Source: JBCBGF01 sp039193455 (lineage in GTDB: Bacteria; Pseudomonadota; Alphaproteobacteria; Rhodobacterales; Rhodobacteraceae). Taken from it: a DNA stretch of 64,000 nt. The translations under genes and the position numbers were made by a program. Positions within the stretch are counted from its first letter, which is position 1. Every line of letters starts with the position of its first letter. The stretch is from positions 1 through 64,000 of the forward strand of contig JBCCWO010000019.1 of NCBI GenBank assembly GCA_039193455.1. The letters are read 5' to 3'. This document shows positions 33,812-42,181 of the stretch, in pieces. The notes below the pieces were generated by a model that saw nothing but the letters and a program-made list of their open reading frames with translations, was not told the DNA's origin and ran no database searches.

Positions 33812-33925
33812 ATGCCCATTAAGTGGGACCTGCTGCTCTGCGGCGGGATTGTTGTCGTTGTGCTAAGCATGTTGCACGCACAGACATCTGACCAGGTTGT
33901 TGCGATCAACCTGCCTTTCTTCTGA
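33812..33925 (+). CDS. 37-residue predicted membrane protein
   Basis: The short frame MPIKWDLLLCGGIVVVVLSM continues to a QTSDQVVAINLPFF tail. It has one hydrophobic helix with a charged N-terminus, the usual layout of small inner-membrane proteins. AGGAG lies 8 bases before the ATG, and a long hairpin sits just upstream with a 7-bp hairpin after it, so it looks like a complete transcription unit. No family is recognised. Confidence 0.6.
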   Translation: MPIKWDLLLCGGIVVVVLSMLHAQTSDQVVAINLPFF

Positions 33926-33939
33926 AAACCCAACGGCCC

Positions 33940-33957
33940 GACAGGCGTATGCCTGTC
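33940..33957. terminator. Hairpin between converging small genes
   Basis: GACAGGC and GCCTGTC form a 7-bp stem with loop GTAT, 15 bases after the small ORF stop and directly beyond the 3' end of the minus-strand gene. The T-run is poor, so it may be a weak bidirectional terminator. Confidence 0.45.
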
Positions 33958-33960
33958 CGT

Positions 33961-34440
33961 CTAATCCTGTGCGCTGGCGACCTCTGGGGGCAGGCGACAG
34001 TCGCGCAATGTTGCGATCCAGAGCCCGGCCTCTGACACACCGCTGCGCACAGCCCGGTCGATCAAAAGGCCCGGATCCTCACCCACCCGTTGAACGGCCC
34101 CCCGCAGGGCACCGCTGATCGTGGTCAACTCCGCCTCAAGGGTCTGCAAACGCTCTGCCGTCGCCTCCGCCGCCGCACCCAGCCGATCGCCCGGCGCTCG
34201 GATCTCCGCCAACTCGGACCGCAGCTCTCCAATATCTGCCCGCAAGGCGCCGATCTCATCGCCGATCGGGGCAAGCTGCGCCAATTGCGCGGCCGCCGCA
34301 GCGGATGCGCCTTCGGTGACGCGCTCCACCGTGCCGGCCAGCCGCAAACCCAGGATCAGGGCGACGATGACAAGGATCAGCGTGGCATTGACAAGAGCAA
34401 GCGCCAGCTGCGCCAACGTCTGCGACAGGGTGCGGGTCAT
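33961..34440 (-). CDS. Membrane-anchored coiled-coil protein of unknown function
   Basis: 159 residues from ATG 34440 (GGAAGGA seven bases upstream). The first 20 residues are amphipathic, followed by a hydrophobic helix (LALVNATLILVIVALILGL). A region of about 70 residues then carries heptad-like Ala/Leu/Glu spacing (IGALRADIGELRSELAEI, LQTLEAELTTISGAL), suggesting a periplasmic or cytosolic coiled coil anchored in the inner membrane. The C-terminus has a single Cys. No catalytic motif or family is recognised. Confidence 0.7.
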   Translation of the reverse strand: MTRTLSQTLAQLALALVNATLILVIVALILGLRLAGTVERVTEGASAAAAAQLAQLAPIGDEIGALRADIGELRSELAEIRAPGDRLGAAAEATAERLQTLEAELTTISGALRGAVQRVGEDPGLLIDRAVRSGVSEAGLWIATLRDCRLPPEVASAQD

Positions 34441-34716
34441 CGGGGTTCCTTCCGGGCGGTCGACGGGTGCGCATACGGTCTGCGCGTTCTGACACGCGCT
34501 GTCCACCCGGGCGACCGCGCGCCGTGGTGTGCGGGGCAGCGCCGTAAACCCGCGTATGCTGCCGAGATGGGACAAAAAAGTACGTGCGCTTGCCGCCGAA
34601 CTGGTGTGCTATATGCCCGACATAATTGATGAATTGGCACCCGGAATGCTGAAATTTCTGCTCCGCTTCGAAACCCTTTGCTCCGTCCGTCCGCCACGAA
34701 ACCCGGCGACCGTCGA

Positions 34717-36105
34717 ATGAAGCTCGTCAACCGCGTTTTCGAGGATTTGCAGCCCGGCGACAGCGCCGAACTGCACCGGTTGGTCACGCTCGACGATCTC
34801 TATGTCTTTGCGGCCTCATCCGGCAATTACAACCCGCTGCACCTGCCCAAGGAAGATGGCGATGGCGACGGCCGGCCCGAAAGCATGGCGCCGGGCATGT
34901 TCGTCGCCTCGCTCATCTCGGCGGTCCTCGGGACCCATCTGCCGGGGCCGGGCACGCTCTACCGCAACCAGTCGCTTCAGTTCCAGAACCGCGCCCATGC
35001 CGGCGACGAACTGGTCTGCCGTGTCACGGTGACCGAAAAGCTCGACGATGGCGGCATCCGCCTCGCGACCGAGGTTCACCGCGCCGCCGACGACGCAGTC
35101 ATCGTCACCGGCACCGCCGAGGTGACGGCGCCGAAGAAGCGGTTTGCGAAGGAAAACCTCGATGTCCCGGGCCTGGTGGTACAGCGCCACCGGCACTTCG
35201 AGGCGATCCTTGAGACGGCCAAACCCCTGCCGCCCATCGTCACCGCGGTGGTCAGCCCGGAAGAGGAGAAATCACTCGGTGGCGCGATGCTCGCGGCGGA
35301 AGAGGGGATCCTGACGCCAATCCTGATCGGCGATCCGGACCGCATCGCCTTTGCGGCCAGGGCTGCCGAGGTCGATATCACTGGCGTCGAGCTGATCGAC
35401 GCGCCGTCCGACCGCGCCGCCGCGCAAAAGGCCTGCGCGCTGGTGAATGACGGGCGCGCCGGGGCGGTGATGAAGGGCCATCTGCATACCGACGATCTGC
35501 TGCGCCCCATGCTCGACAAGAAGGATGGCCTGCGTGCGGGGCGCCGTTTTACCCATGTCTTCGTCATGGATGTCCCGGGTCTGCCGCACCCGCTGATGGT
35601 CACCGATGCGGCGATCAACATCGCGCCTGATCTCAAAACAAAGATCGATATCGTGCAAAACGCCATCGATCTGGCGATCTCGGTGGGCTCCGAAGCGCCC
35701 CTGGTTGCGGTGCTCTCAGCCGTCGAGACGGTGAACCCCGCCATCCAGTCCTCGATCGACGCAGCACTCCTGTCCAAGATGGCCGACCGGGGGCAGATCA
35801 CCGGCGGCTCGGTCGAGGGGCCGCTGGCGATGGACAACGCCGTCGACATCAGCGCCGCCCGCACCAAGGGCCTCAAAGGCGCCGTTGCGGGACATGCGAA
35901 TATCCTTGTGGTGCCGGGCATCGATGCGGGTAACATGGTGGCCAAGCAACTGTCGTTCATCAGCCATGCCGAAGGCGCGGGTCTGGTTCTGGGCGCGAAG
36001 GTGCCCGTCATCCTGAACTCGCGCTCGGACAGCGCGATGTCGCGGCTGGCATCCTGCGCAGTCGCCGCCATCCACCACGCGCGCATCCGGGGGATCACGG
36101 CGTAG
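34717..36105 (+). CDS. Bifunctional MaoC-like hydratase/phosphate acyltransferase
   Basis: 462 residues: an N-terminal hot-dog MaoC domain (about 1-145, with DLYVFAASSGNYNPLHL and PGMFVASLISAVLG) fused to a phosphate acetyl/butyryltransferase domain (GVELIDAPSDRAAAQKACAL, VMKGHLHTDDLL, TDAAINIAPDL, LSAVETVNPAIQSSIDAALL). Fusions of this type are annotated as enoyl-CoA hydratase/phosphate acetyltransferase. It may convert an acyl-CoA to acyl-phosphate or the reverse. ATG 34717 was chosen over an in-frame TTG at 34678. It leads a plus-strand run with the CoA-transferase subunits, 23 bp away. Confidence 0.85.
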   Translation: MKLVNRVFEDLQPGDSAELHRLVTLDDLYVFAASSGNYNPLHLPKEDGDGDGRPESMAPGMFVASLISAVLGTHLPGPGTLYRNQSLQFQNRAHAGDELVCRVTVTEKLDDGGIRLATEVHRAADDAVIVTGTAEVTAPKKRFAKENLDVPGLVVQRHRHFEAILETAKPLPPIVTAVVSPEEEKSLGGAMLAAEEGILTPILIGDPDRIAFAARAAEVDITGVELIDAPSDRAAAQKACALVNDGRAGAVMKGHLHTDDLLRPMLDKKDGLRAGRRFTHVFVMDVPGLPHPLMVTDAAINIAPDLKTKIDIVQNAIDLAISVGSEAPLVAVLSAVETVNPAIQSSIDAALLSKMADRGQITGGSVEGPLAMDNAVDISAARTKGLKGAVAGHANILVVPGIDAGNMVAKQLSFISHAEGAGLVLGAKVPVILNSRSDSAMSRLASCAVAAIHHARIRGITA

Positions 36106-36128
36106 CCGTTGCAGGAGGGGAGGGGGTC

Positions 36129-36782
36129 ATGAAACACGCGTTGTCCACGGCAGAGGCCGCCGAACGCGTCACAGACGGCGCGACGGTGCATATCGGCGGG
36201 TTCATGGGCGTCGGGTCTCCGCACCGGGCGATCGATGCGCTGGTCGCGCGCAGCGCCAAGGACCTGACCGTCATCGCCAATGACACCGCGCAGCCGGGCG
36301 TGGGCATCGGCAAGCTGGTGACGGCGGGGGCCATCGCCCGGCTCTATACCTCGCATATCGGGCTGAACCCCGAGACGCAGGCCAAGATGATCGCGGGCGA
36401 AATAGACGTGCAGCTCATACCCCAGGGCACACTGGTCGAGCAAATTCGCGCCGCCGGTGTCGGGCTTGGCGGTATCCTGACACCTGTCGGCCTCGGGACC
36501 GAGCTTGAGGAGGCCGCGCAGATTGTCGAAGTGAACGGGGCCCGTTTCCTGCTGGCCGAACCGCTCAAGGCCGATTTTGCCCTGATCGCGGCGCATCAGT
36601 CCGACTATGTCGGCAACCTCAGCTATTCGCTCACCGCGCATAACTTCAATCCGATCATGGCCATGGCCGCCGACACCGTGATCGCCGAGGCCGATGAGAT
36701 CGTGCCGGTGGGTGTGATCCCGCCCGACGCGGTGAAAACGCCCGGCGTTGTCGTCGACCACATCCTCAAACGCGCATCCTAG
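36129..36782 (+). CDS. Two-subunit 3-oxoacid CoA-transferase, subunit A (AtoD-like)
   Basis: 217-residue alpha subunit with the glycine-rich motif VHIGGFMGVGSP at about 21-32 and GVGLGGILTPVGLGT further on. It moves CoA between acyl groups as a heterotetramer with subunit B, 8 bp downstream. The size fits AtoD, PcaI or ScoA-type enzymes; the specific acyl donor is not determinable. AGGAGGGGAGGGGG upstream is a strong ribosome site. Confidence 0.85.
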   Translation: MKHALSTAEAAERVTDGATVHIGGFMGVGSPHRAIDALVARSAKDLTVIANDTAQPGVGIGKLVTAGAIARLYTSHIGLNPETQAKMIAGEIDVQLIPQGTLVEQIRAAGVGLGGILTPVGLGTELEEAAQIVEVNGARFLLAEPLKADFALIAAHQSDYVGNLSYSLTAHNFNPIMAMAADTVIAEADEIVPVGVIPPDAVKTPGVVVDHILKRAS

Positions 36783-36790
36783 GGGGTATC

Positions 36791-37444
36791 ATGGACGCTA
36801 AAGAGCTGATTGCCGCCCGCGTCGCGCAAGAGATTGCGCCAGGCTCGCTCGTCAATCTCGGGATCGGCCTGCCCAGCATGGTGGCCAATTTCGTGCCCGC
36901 CGATCGCGGCGTGTTCTTTCAGGCCGAAAACGGCGTGATAGGGCTGGGCGCCCGCCCGCCCGAGGGGATGGAAGACCCACACCTGACCGACGCGGGCGGC
37001 GGCTTTGTGACCGCCGTACCGGGGGCCGCGTCCATCGACAGTGCCACAAGCTTTGGCCTGATCCGTGGCGGGCATCTCGACATGACCGTTCTGGGTGGGC
37101 TTGAGGTGGACGAGGCGGGCCACCTCGCCAACTGGAAAATCCCGGGCAAGATGGTGCCGGGGATGGGCGGGGCGATGGATCTGGTCACGGGCGCGCGCAA
37201 GGTGGTGGTCGCCATGCAGCACTGCGCCAAGGGCCAATCGAAGGTCGTGAAGAAATGCAGCCTGCCGCTGACATCGGGCCGCCCCGTCGACCTGATCGTG
37301 ACCGACCTCGCCGTCCTGCGCCCGACCGAGGCGGGGCTCGTGCTCGCCGAACGCGCACCGGGGATCAGCGTCGCGGAGGTTGTCGACCAAACCGGCGCCA
37401 TGCTGGTGGTGCCGGATACCGTGCCGGAAATGTCCGTCCACTAG
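36791..37444 (+). CDS. Two-subunit 3-oxoacid CoA-transferase, subunit B (AtoA-like)
   Basis: 217-residue beta subunit. The catalytic Glu, about residue 46, lies in FFQAENGVIGLG, and NLGIGLPSMVANFVP precedes it, matching the family signature. Together with subunit A and the acyltransferase fusion it forms an acyl activation and exchange module. A 155-bp gap separates it from ltnD, so the threonate genes probably have their own promoter. Confidence 0.87.
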   Translation: MDAKELIAARVAQEIAPGSLVNLGIGLPSMVANFVPADRGVFFQAENGVIGLGARPPEGMEDPHLTDAGGGFVTAVPGAASIDSATSFGLIRGGHLDMTVLGGLEVDEAGHLANWKIPGKMVPGMGGAMDLVTGARKVVVAMQHCAKGQSKVVKKCSLPLTSGRPVDLIVTDLAVLRPTEAGLVLAERAPGISVAEVVDQTGAMLVVPDTVPEMSVH

Positions 37445-37543
37445 CGCGTCCCGCAGCGGGGCCTGCGCGCCCGGATGATCGCCACCTCAGCGCTTGTCAC
37501 CGGGCCATCTGCACGCGTCCCGTCTCTGGCTATTCCCGACCGG

Positions 37544-37559
37544 TCCGCGCTATAGCGGA
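37544..37559. promoter_or_regulatory. Palindrome upstream of ltnD
   Basis: TCCGCGCTATAGCGGA has 5-bp arms TCCGC/GCGGA and a palindromic core CGCTATAGCG. It lies about 40 bp before the ltnD start in the 155-bp gap after the CoA-transferase. It could be an operator for a local regulator such as GntR or DeoR type, but no regulator gene is adjacent and the match is to no consensus I can name. Confidence 0.3.
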
Positions 37560-37599
37560 TGGGCCGCCCGCCCGGCGGCCCGAGCGAGAGGAGCCCGTC

Positions 37600-38499
37600 A
37601 TGACCCAAAACACCGCCGTCTTCGGCCTGGGGTCGATGGGGCTTGGGATGGCGCTGTCCTGCCTGCGCGCGGGGCATCGGGTCACCGGTTTCGATCTGAA
37701 CGCCGCACAGGTCGCCAAGTTGACCGACGCGGGCGGCGTGACCGGGCCGGTTGACGCCGTGGCTCCGTCGTTCGATGCCGTTGTGATCGTCGTTCTCAAC
37801 GCGGCTCAAGTCGAAAGCGTGCTCTTCGGCGACAGCGGCGTGGCCGCGCATCTGGCAAAGGGCACGGTCGTGATCGCCTGCGCCACGGTCCCCCCCGCCT
37901 TTGCACAGGATATGGAGCGTCGCTGCGCCGAACACGGGCTGCTTTACCTCGACGCGCCGATATCCGGCGGCGCGAAAAAGGCGGCCGAGGGCAAGCTCAG
38001 CATCATGGCATCCGGCGCGCCCGCGGCGTTCACAGCGGCAGAGCCCGTGCTGACCGCCACCGCCGAAACCGTGTTCCACCTTGGCGACCAGGCCGGGCCC
38101 GGCTCGGCCATGAAGGCCGTCAACCAGCTTCTCGCGGGCGTCCACATCGCCGCCATGGCCGAGGCGATGACGTTCGGCATGGCGCAAGGGATTGCCCCGG
38201 CGACCTTCGTCGATGTCATCACCCAATGCGCGGGCACCTCGTGGATGCTGGAAAATCGCGCGCCGCACGTGGTGGCGGGCGACTATACCCCGCACAGTCA
38301 GATCAACATCTGGCCCAAAGATCTTGGGATCGTTCTGGAAACGGCGCGCGCCGCAGGTTTTGACGCGCCGATTGCCGAAACGGCCCTGCACCAATACCGC
38401 CGCGCGGTTGAGATGGGGCTCGGTGCCGAAGATGACGCCGCGCTCGCCAAGGTCTATGCCGCCCAGGCCGGGCTCACTCTGCCGGGGACGGCCACATGA
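37600..38499 (+). CDS. ltnD: L-threonate dehydrogenase-like (beta-hydroxyacid dehydrogenase family)
   Basis: 299-residue NAD(P)-dependent 3-hydroxyacid dehydrogenase-family enzyme. It has the Rossmann motif FGLGSMGLGMA, substrate loop DAPISGGAKKAAEGKLSIMASG, catalytic Lys about 172 in AMKAVNQLL, and a late NIWPKDLGI. With otnK and otnI directly behind, the natural reading is oxidation of a four-carbon sugar acid (L-threonate or D-erythronate) at C2. GAGAGGAG precedes the ATG. Overlaps otnK by 4 bp. Confidence 0.83.
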   Translation: MTQNTAVFGLGSMGLGMALSCLRAGHRVTGFDLNAAQVAKLTDAGGVTGPVDAVAPSFDAVVIVVLNAAQVESVLFGDSGVAAHLAKGTVVIACATVPPAFAQDMERRCAEHGLLYLDAPISGGAKKAAEGKLSIMASGAPAAFTAAEPVLTATAETVFHLGDQAGPGSAMKAVNQLLAGVHIAAMAEAMTFGMAQGIAPATFVDVITQCAGTSWMLENRAPHVVAGDYTPHSQINIWPKDLGIVLETARAAGFDAPIAETALHQYRRAVEMGLGAEDDAALAKVYAAQAGLTLPGTAT

Positions 38500-39740
38500 A
38501 GCTGGGCTGTATCGGCGACGATTTCACCGGCTCCAGCGATCTGGCCAATACCATCGCCAAGCAGGGCATGCGCGTGGTGCAATATTCCGGCATTCCCAGC
38601 ACCCCCGCCGCGCCGGGGGTTGAGGCCGGGGTAATTTCACTCAAATCCCGCTCCATCGACCCGGACGAGGCTGTGCATCAGTCGCTGGCCGCATTGGACT
38701 GGCTCAAGGCGCAGGGCTGCACTCAGTATTTCTTCAAATACTGCTCGACCTTCGATTCCACGCCGCAGGGGAACATCGGCCGCGTTGCAGACGCGCTGGC
38801 CGATGCGCTGGGCGCAGACCGCGTGATCGTCTGCCCCGCCTTTCCCGGTACCGGGCGGTCGGTCTATCAGGGGCACCTCTTTGTCTCGGACACACTGCTC
38901 AGCGAAAGCGGGATGCAGAACCACCCGCTGACGCCGATGACCGACCCCGACATCCGCCGTTGGCTGGCCCCGCAAACGGCGCATGCCGTGGGCCACGTTC
39001 CGGCCCAGGTGGTGTTTCAGGGCCCTGATGCAATCTCCGCTGCGCTCGACGCGGCCCATGCGGCGGGCAAGCGCCACATCGTGGTAGATGCCATCCGCGA
39101 CGCCGACCTCATGGACATTGGACGCGCCGCTGCGGGGCTCAAGCTGGTCACCGGCGGGTCCGGCGTCGCATTGGGCCTGCCCGCCAATTTCGGGTGCACC
39201 CCCGGCACCCCCGACTGGCAGGGTCAGCCGGGCCGAGCGCTCGTGATCTCGGGCTCCTGCTCGCGCGCGACGCGGGGGCAGGTGGCGTATCACCTGAAAT
39301 CCCACCCCGCGCGCGAGATCCGCGCCGAAGAGATCATCGAAGTTAACCTTGATCCGGCGAACGTGCTCGACTGGGCGACAGAGGCCGGGGATCTGCCGCT
39401 CGTCTATAGCTCTGCTGACCCGGCGGTCGTGGCTGCGGTCCAGGACGAATACGGGCGCGACGTCTCTGCCAGTCGGATCGAGGGCTTTTTCTCCACGCTG
39501 GCCCGTCTCGCGGTCGGCGCGGGCATCACGCGGCTGATCACGGCGGGGGGCGAGACATCGGGCGCGGTGGTCGAGGCGCTGGATCTGGAAGAGCTTGCCA
39601 TCGGCCCCGAAATCGATCCCGGCGTCCCGGCCTTGCGCGCTGCCCCCGATCTGGTGCTGGCGCTCAAATCCGGCAATTTCGGCACCGAGGATTTCTTCGA
39701 GAAGGCTGACCGCCTTCTGACGAACGGACCACCCGCATGA
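38496..39740 (+). CDS. otnK: 3-oxo-tetronate 4-kinase (four-carbon acid sugar kinase family)
   Basis: 414-residue kinase of the DUF1537/four-carbon acid sugar kinase family. N-terminal domain: GCIGDDFTGSSDLAN and FFKYCSTFDSTPQGNIG. Middle: PAFPGTGRSVYQGHLFVSD. C-terminal nucleotide-binding domain: TAGGETSGAVVEALD and LALKSGNFGTEDFF. It phosphorylates 3-oxo-tetronate at C4 before decarboxylation to dihydroxyacetone phosphate. The start overlaps ltnD and the stop overlaps otnI, both by 4 bp. Confidence 0.88.
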   Translation: MKLGCIGDDFTGSSDLANTIAKQGMRVVQYSGIPSTPAAPGVEAGVISLKSRSIDPDEAVHQSLAALDWLKAQGCTQYFFKYCSTFDSTPQGNIGRVADALADALGADRVIVCPAFPGTGRSVYQGHLFVSDTLLSESGMQNHPLTPMTDPDIRRWLAPQTAHAVGHVPAQVVFQGPDAISAALDAAHAAGKRHIVVDAIRDADLMDIGRAAAGLKLVTGGSGVALGLPANFGCTPGTPDWQGQPGRALVISGSCSRATRGQVAYHLKSHPAREIRAEEIIEVNLDPANVLDWATEAGDLPLVYSSADPAVVAAVQDEYGRDVSASRIEGFFSTLARLAVGAGITRLITAGGETSGAVVEALDLEELAIGPEIDPGVPALRAAPDLVLALKSGNFGTEDFFEKADRLLTNGPPA

Positions 39741-40522
39741 CCGCGTTCTCGGCCAATCTGGGGTTTCTGTGGACCGATCGCAGCCTGCCCGATGCGATCC
39801 GCGCCGCCCGTCAGGCGGGCTATGCGGCGGTCGAATGCCACTGGCCCTACGACACGCCGCCCCAAGACGTGCGCGCCGCGCTCACAGAGACCGGCCTGCC
39901 GATGCTTGGCCTCAACACAATCCGCGGAAATCCCGGCGATAACGGGCTCGCGGCGCTGCCGGGGCGTGAGGCCGCCGCGCAGGCCGCCATCACGCAAGCC
40001 ATTGACTATGCGAACGCCGTCGACGCCCAGGCCATCCATGTCATGGCGGGCGTCGCACAAGGTGCCGAAGCCCATGCCACCTTCCTGCGCAACCTCGCCT
40101 TTGCCTGCGCCCAGACCGACCGCGTGATCCTGATCGAACCGCTGAACCGCCACGACGCCCCGGGCTACTTTCTGCAAACCACGGGGCAGGCGCGTGAGAT
40201 CATTGCGGAAACAGGCGCCCCGAACCTGCGGCTGATGTTTGACTGCTACCACGTGGGCCGGACCGAGGGCGATGTGATGACACGGTTGACCGACCTGTTG
40301 CCGATCATCGGCCATATCCAGTTCGCGGGCGTCCCCGATCGCGGCCCCCCCGACCGGGGTGAGCTGAATTACCAGGCGATCTTTACCCATATCGCCGCCC
40401 TCGGCTGGACCCGGCCCCTGGGCGCCGAATACAAACCGGGTGCAGACGGACCCGCGCAAGGCTGGATGCGAGCGCTTGGCCCCAATGGCGGGCCTGTGCC
40501 CACACACGTCAATGTGTCTTGA
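39737..40522 (+). CDS. otnI: 2-oxo-tetronate isomerase/hydroxypyruvate isomerase family
   Basis: 261-residue Hyi-family TIM barrel. The expected metal ligands are in place: Glu 134 (IEPLNRHD), Asp 169 (MFDCYHVGR), Gln 195 (HIQFAGVPDR) and Glu 231 (GAEYKPG). In the threonate pathway OtnI moves the keto group from C2 to C3 so that OtnK can act. Close spacing after otnK supports this role; hydroxypyruvate isomerase is the alternative. A separate unit seems to begin 39 bp later. Confidence 0.85.
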   Translation: MTAFSANLGFLWTDRSLPDAIRAARQAGYAAVECHWPYDTPPQDVRAALTETGLPMLGLNTIRGNPGDNGLAALPGREAAAQAAITQAIDYANAVDAQAIHVMAGVAQGAEAHATFLRNLAFACAQTDRVILIEPLNRHDAPGYFLQTTGQAREIIAETGAPNLRLMFDCYHVGRTEGDVMTRLTDLLPIIGHIQFAGVPDRGPPDRGELNYQAIFTHIAALGWTRPLGAEYKPGADGPAQGWMRALGPNGGPVPTHVNVS

Positions 40523-40561
40523 AGCGGCGGCGCGGCGCGCGCATTGGACCCCCCGGAACTG

Positions 40562-42181
40562 ATGGACGGATCACCACACATGCGCGCAGCTGACGTTGTT
40601 GCCAAACGGCTTTACGCCGCGGGATGCCGCTGGGCCTTTGGGATGCCCGGGGGCGAAGTGCTGACCCTGATGGATGCACTGGAACAGACCGGGATCACCT
40701 TTGTCCTGTGCAAGCACGAAAACGCCGCCGGGTTCATGGCCGAGGGCACCTATCACCGCACCGGCGCGCCGGGCATCCTGCTGGCCACGGTGGGGCCGGG
40801 GGCGCTCAACGGGATCAACGTGGTCGAGAATGCCCGTGAGGACCGGGTGCCGCTCATCGTGCTGACCGGTGCGGTCGATGCCGATATGGCGCAAACCTAC
40901 ACCCACCAGGTGCTCGACCAGCCGCAGGTGTTTCGCCCGATCACCAAGGCAAGCTTCACGCTGACTGCACCCGCGGCGCATATCATCGCCGACAAGGCCG
41001 TTTCGCAGGCGACCGAAGGACGGCCCGGTCCCGTGCATATCGACGTGCCGATCACCGTTGCCGACGCCCCTGCGCAGGGCGAGGGCGTGCTGCGCCCGCC
41101 CGCCATACCGGTGGCCCCGACCGGCACAGCGCTTGCACAGGTCCGCGCCGCGATTGAGACCGCGCAGCGCCCGCTGATCGTCGCCGGGCTGGACGCGCTG
41201 TCAGAGGCCGGGGCCGCCGCGGTGCAAATGGCCGCCGAACGGCTGGGCGCGCCGGTGATCACCACCTACAAGGCCAAGGGGCTCTTGCCCGAAGACCACC
41301 CGCTGGCGCTTGGCGGGGCGGGTCTGTCGCCCAAGGCCGATTCGATCCTCTTGCCGCTGGTCCGGTCGGCGGATGTGATCCTCGCCATCGGGTATGATCC
41401 GATCGAGATGCGCGTGGGCTGGCAGACGCCCTGGGACCCGACGGCCCAAACGGTGATCGACATCACGGCCGCGCCCAACCACCACTACATGCACCAGTCG
41501 ACGATCAACATCATCGGCGATTGTGCCGCAACGGTTGAGGCCGCGCTGCCCGACGCGCTCCTTGCCGACGTTTGGCCCGATGGCGCCCCGGCGCAAACCA
41601 AAGCCGCGCTGGCCGACGCTTTCGCCGTTTCTGACGATTGGGGCCCGGGGCAGGTCATCGCCACCTGCCAATCCGCGCTGCCCGCGGACACGCTTGCCAC
41701 GGTCGACAGCGGCGCTCACCGCATTCTTCTATCGCAGGTTTGGGAATGCCGCTTTCCCCGCGCGCTGGTCCAATCCACCGGCCTGTGCACCATGGGCTGC
41801 GCCATCCCGCTTGCCATCGGCCAGCAGATCGTCACCCCGGAGCGCACGGTCATTTCCTTTTGCGGTGACGCAGGCTTTCTGATGGTCGCGGGCGAATTGG
41901 CCACCGCGGCCGAGCTTGGGCTGAAGACGATCTTCGTCGTCTTCGTGGACGCCTCGCTCGCACTGATCGAGCTCAAGCAACGCCAGCGCCAGATGCCGAA
42001 CCGGGGCGTTGATTTCGACCCGGTCGATTTCGCCGCGCTGGGCCGCGCGCTGGGCGGCGCTGGACACCGCGTGACAAACACCGATGAACTTGAGGCCGCG
42101 CTCGCCGCGGCGCAGGCCGCCGACACCTTTACCGTGATTGCCGCAGAGATTGATCGAAAGTCCTACGATGGCAGATTCTGA
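40562..42181 (+). CDS. Thiamine-diphosphate-dependent enzyme, acetolactate synthase-like
   Basis: About 539 residues from ATG 40562 (ATG 40580 and TTG 40544 are alternatives). N-terminal Pyr domain with the activating Glu in CKHENAAGFMAEG, a central Rossmann domain, and the C-terminal ThDP domain. The metal motif is SFCGDAGF rather than GDG, and its usual Asn about 27 residues later is Asp in FVDASLALIELKQ. Acetolactate synthase, glyoxylate carboligase, oxalyl-CoA decarboxylase and sulphoacetaldehyde acetyltransferase share this architecture, and I cannot choose. It overlaps the CaiB-type CoA-transferase by 14 bp, so the two probably work on one substrate. Confidence 0.75.
   Translation: MDGSPHMRAADVVAKRLYAAGCRWAFGMPGGEVLTLMDALEQTGITFVLCKHENAAGFMAEGTYHRTGAPGILLATVGPGALNGINVVENAREDRVPLIVLTGAVDADMAQTYTHQVLDQPQVFRPITKASFTLTAPAAHIIADKAVSQATEGRPGPVHIDVPITVADAPAQGEGVLRPPAIPVAPTGTALAQVRAAIETAQRPLIVAGLDALSEAGAAAVQMAAERLGAPVITTYKAKGLLPEDHPLALGGAGLSPKADSILLPLVRSADVILAIGYDPIEMRVGWQTPWDPTAQTVIDITAAPNHHYMHQSTINIIGDCAATVEAALPDALLADVWPDGAPAQTKAALADAFAVSDDWGPGQVIATCQSALPADTLATVDSGAHRILLSQVWECRFPRALVQSTGLCTMGCAIPLAIGQQIVTPERTVISFCGDAGFLMVAGELATAAELGLKTIFVVFVDASLALIELKQRQRQMPNRGVDFDPVDFAALGRALGGAGHRVTNTDELEAALAAAQAADTFTVIAAEIDRKSYDGRF

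Noticed and set aside
34584..34618. GTGCGCTTGCC and GTGTGCTATATGCCC upstream of the MaoC-acyltransferase gene as a sixth IclR operator pair
   Set aside because: The copies are 20 bp apart, not 19, lack the GAAC half-site in register and are well outside the cluster's consensus, so they are likely chance.
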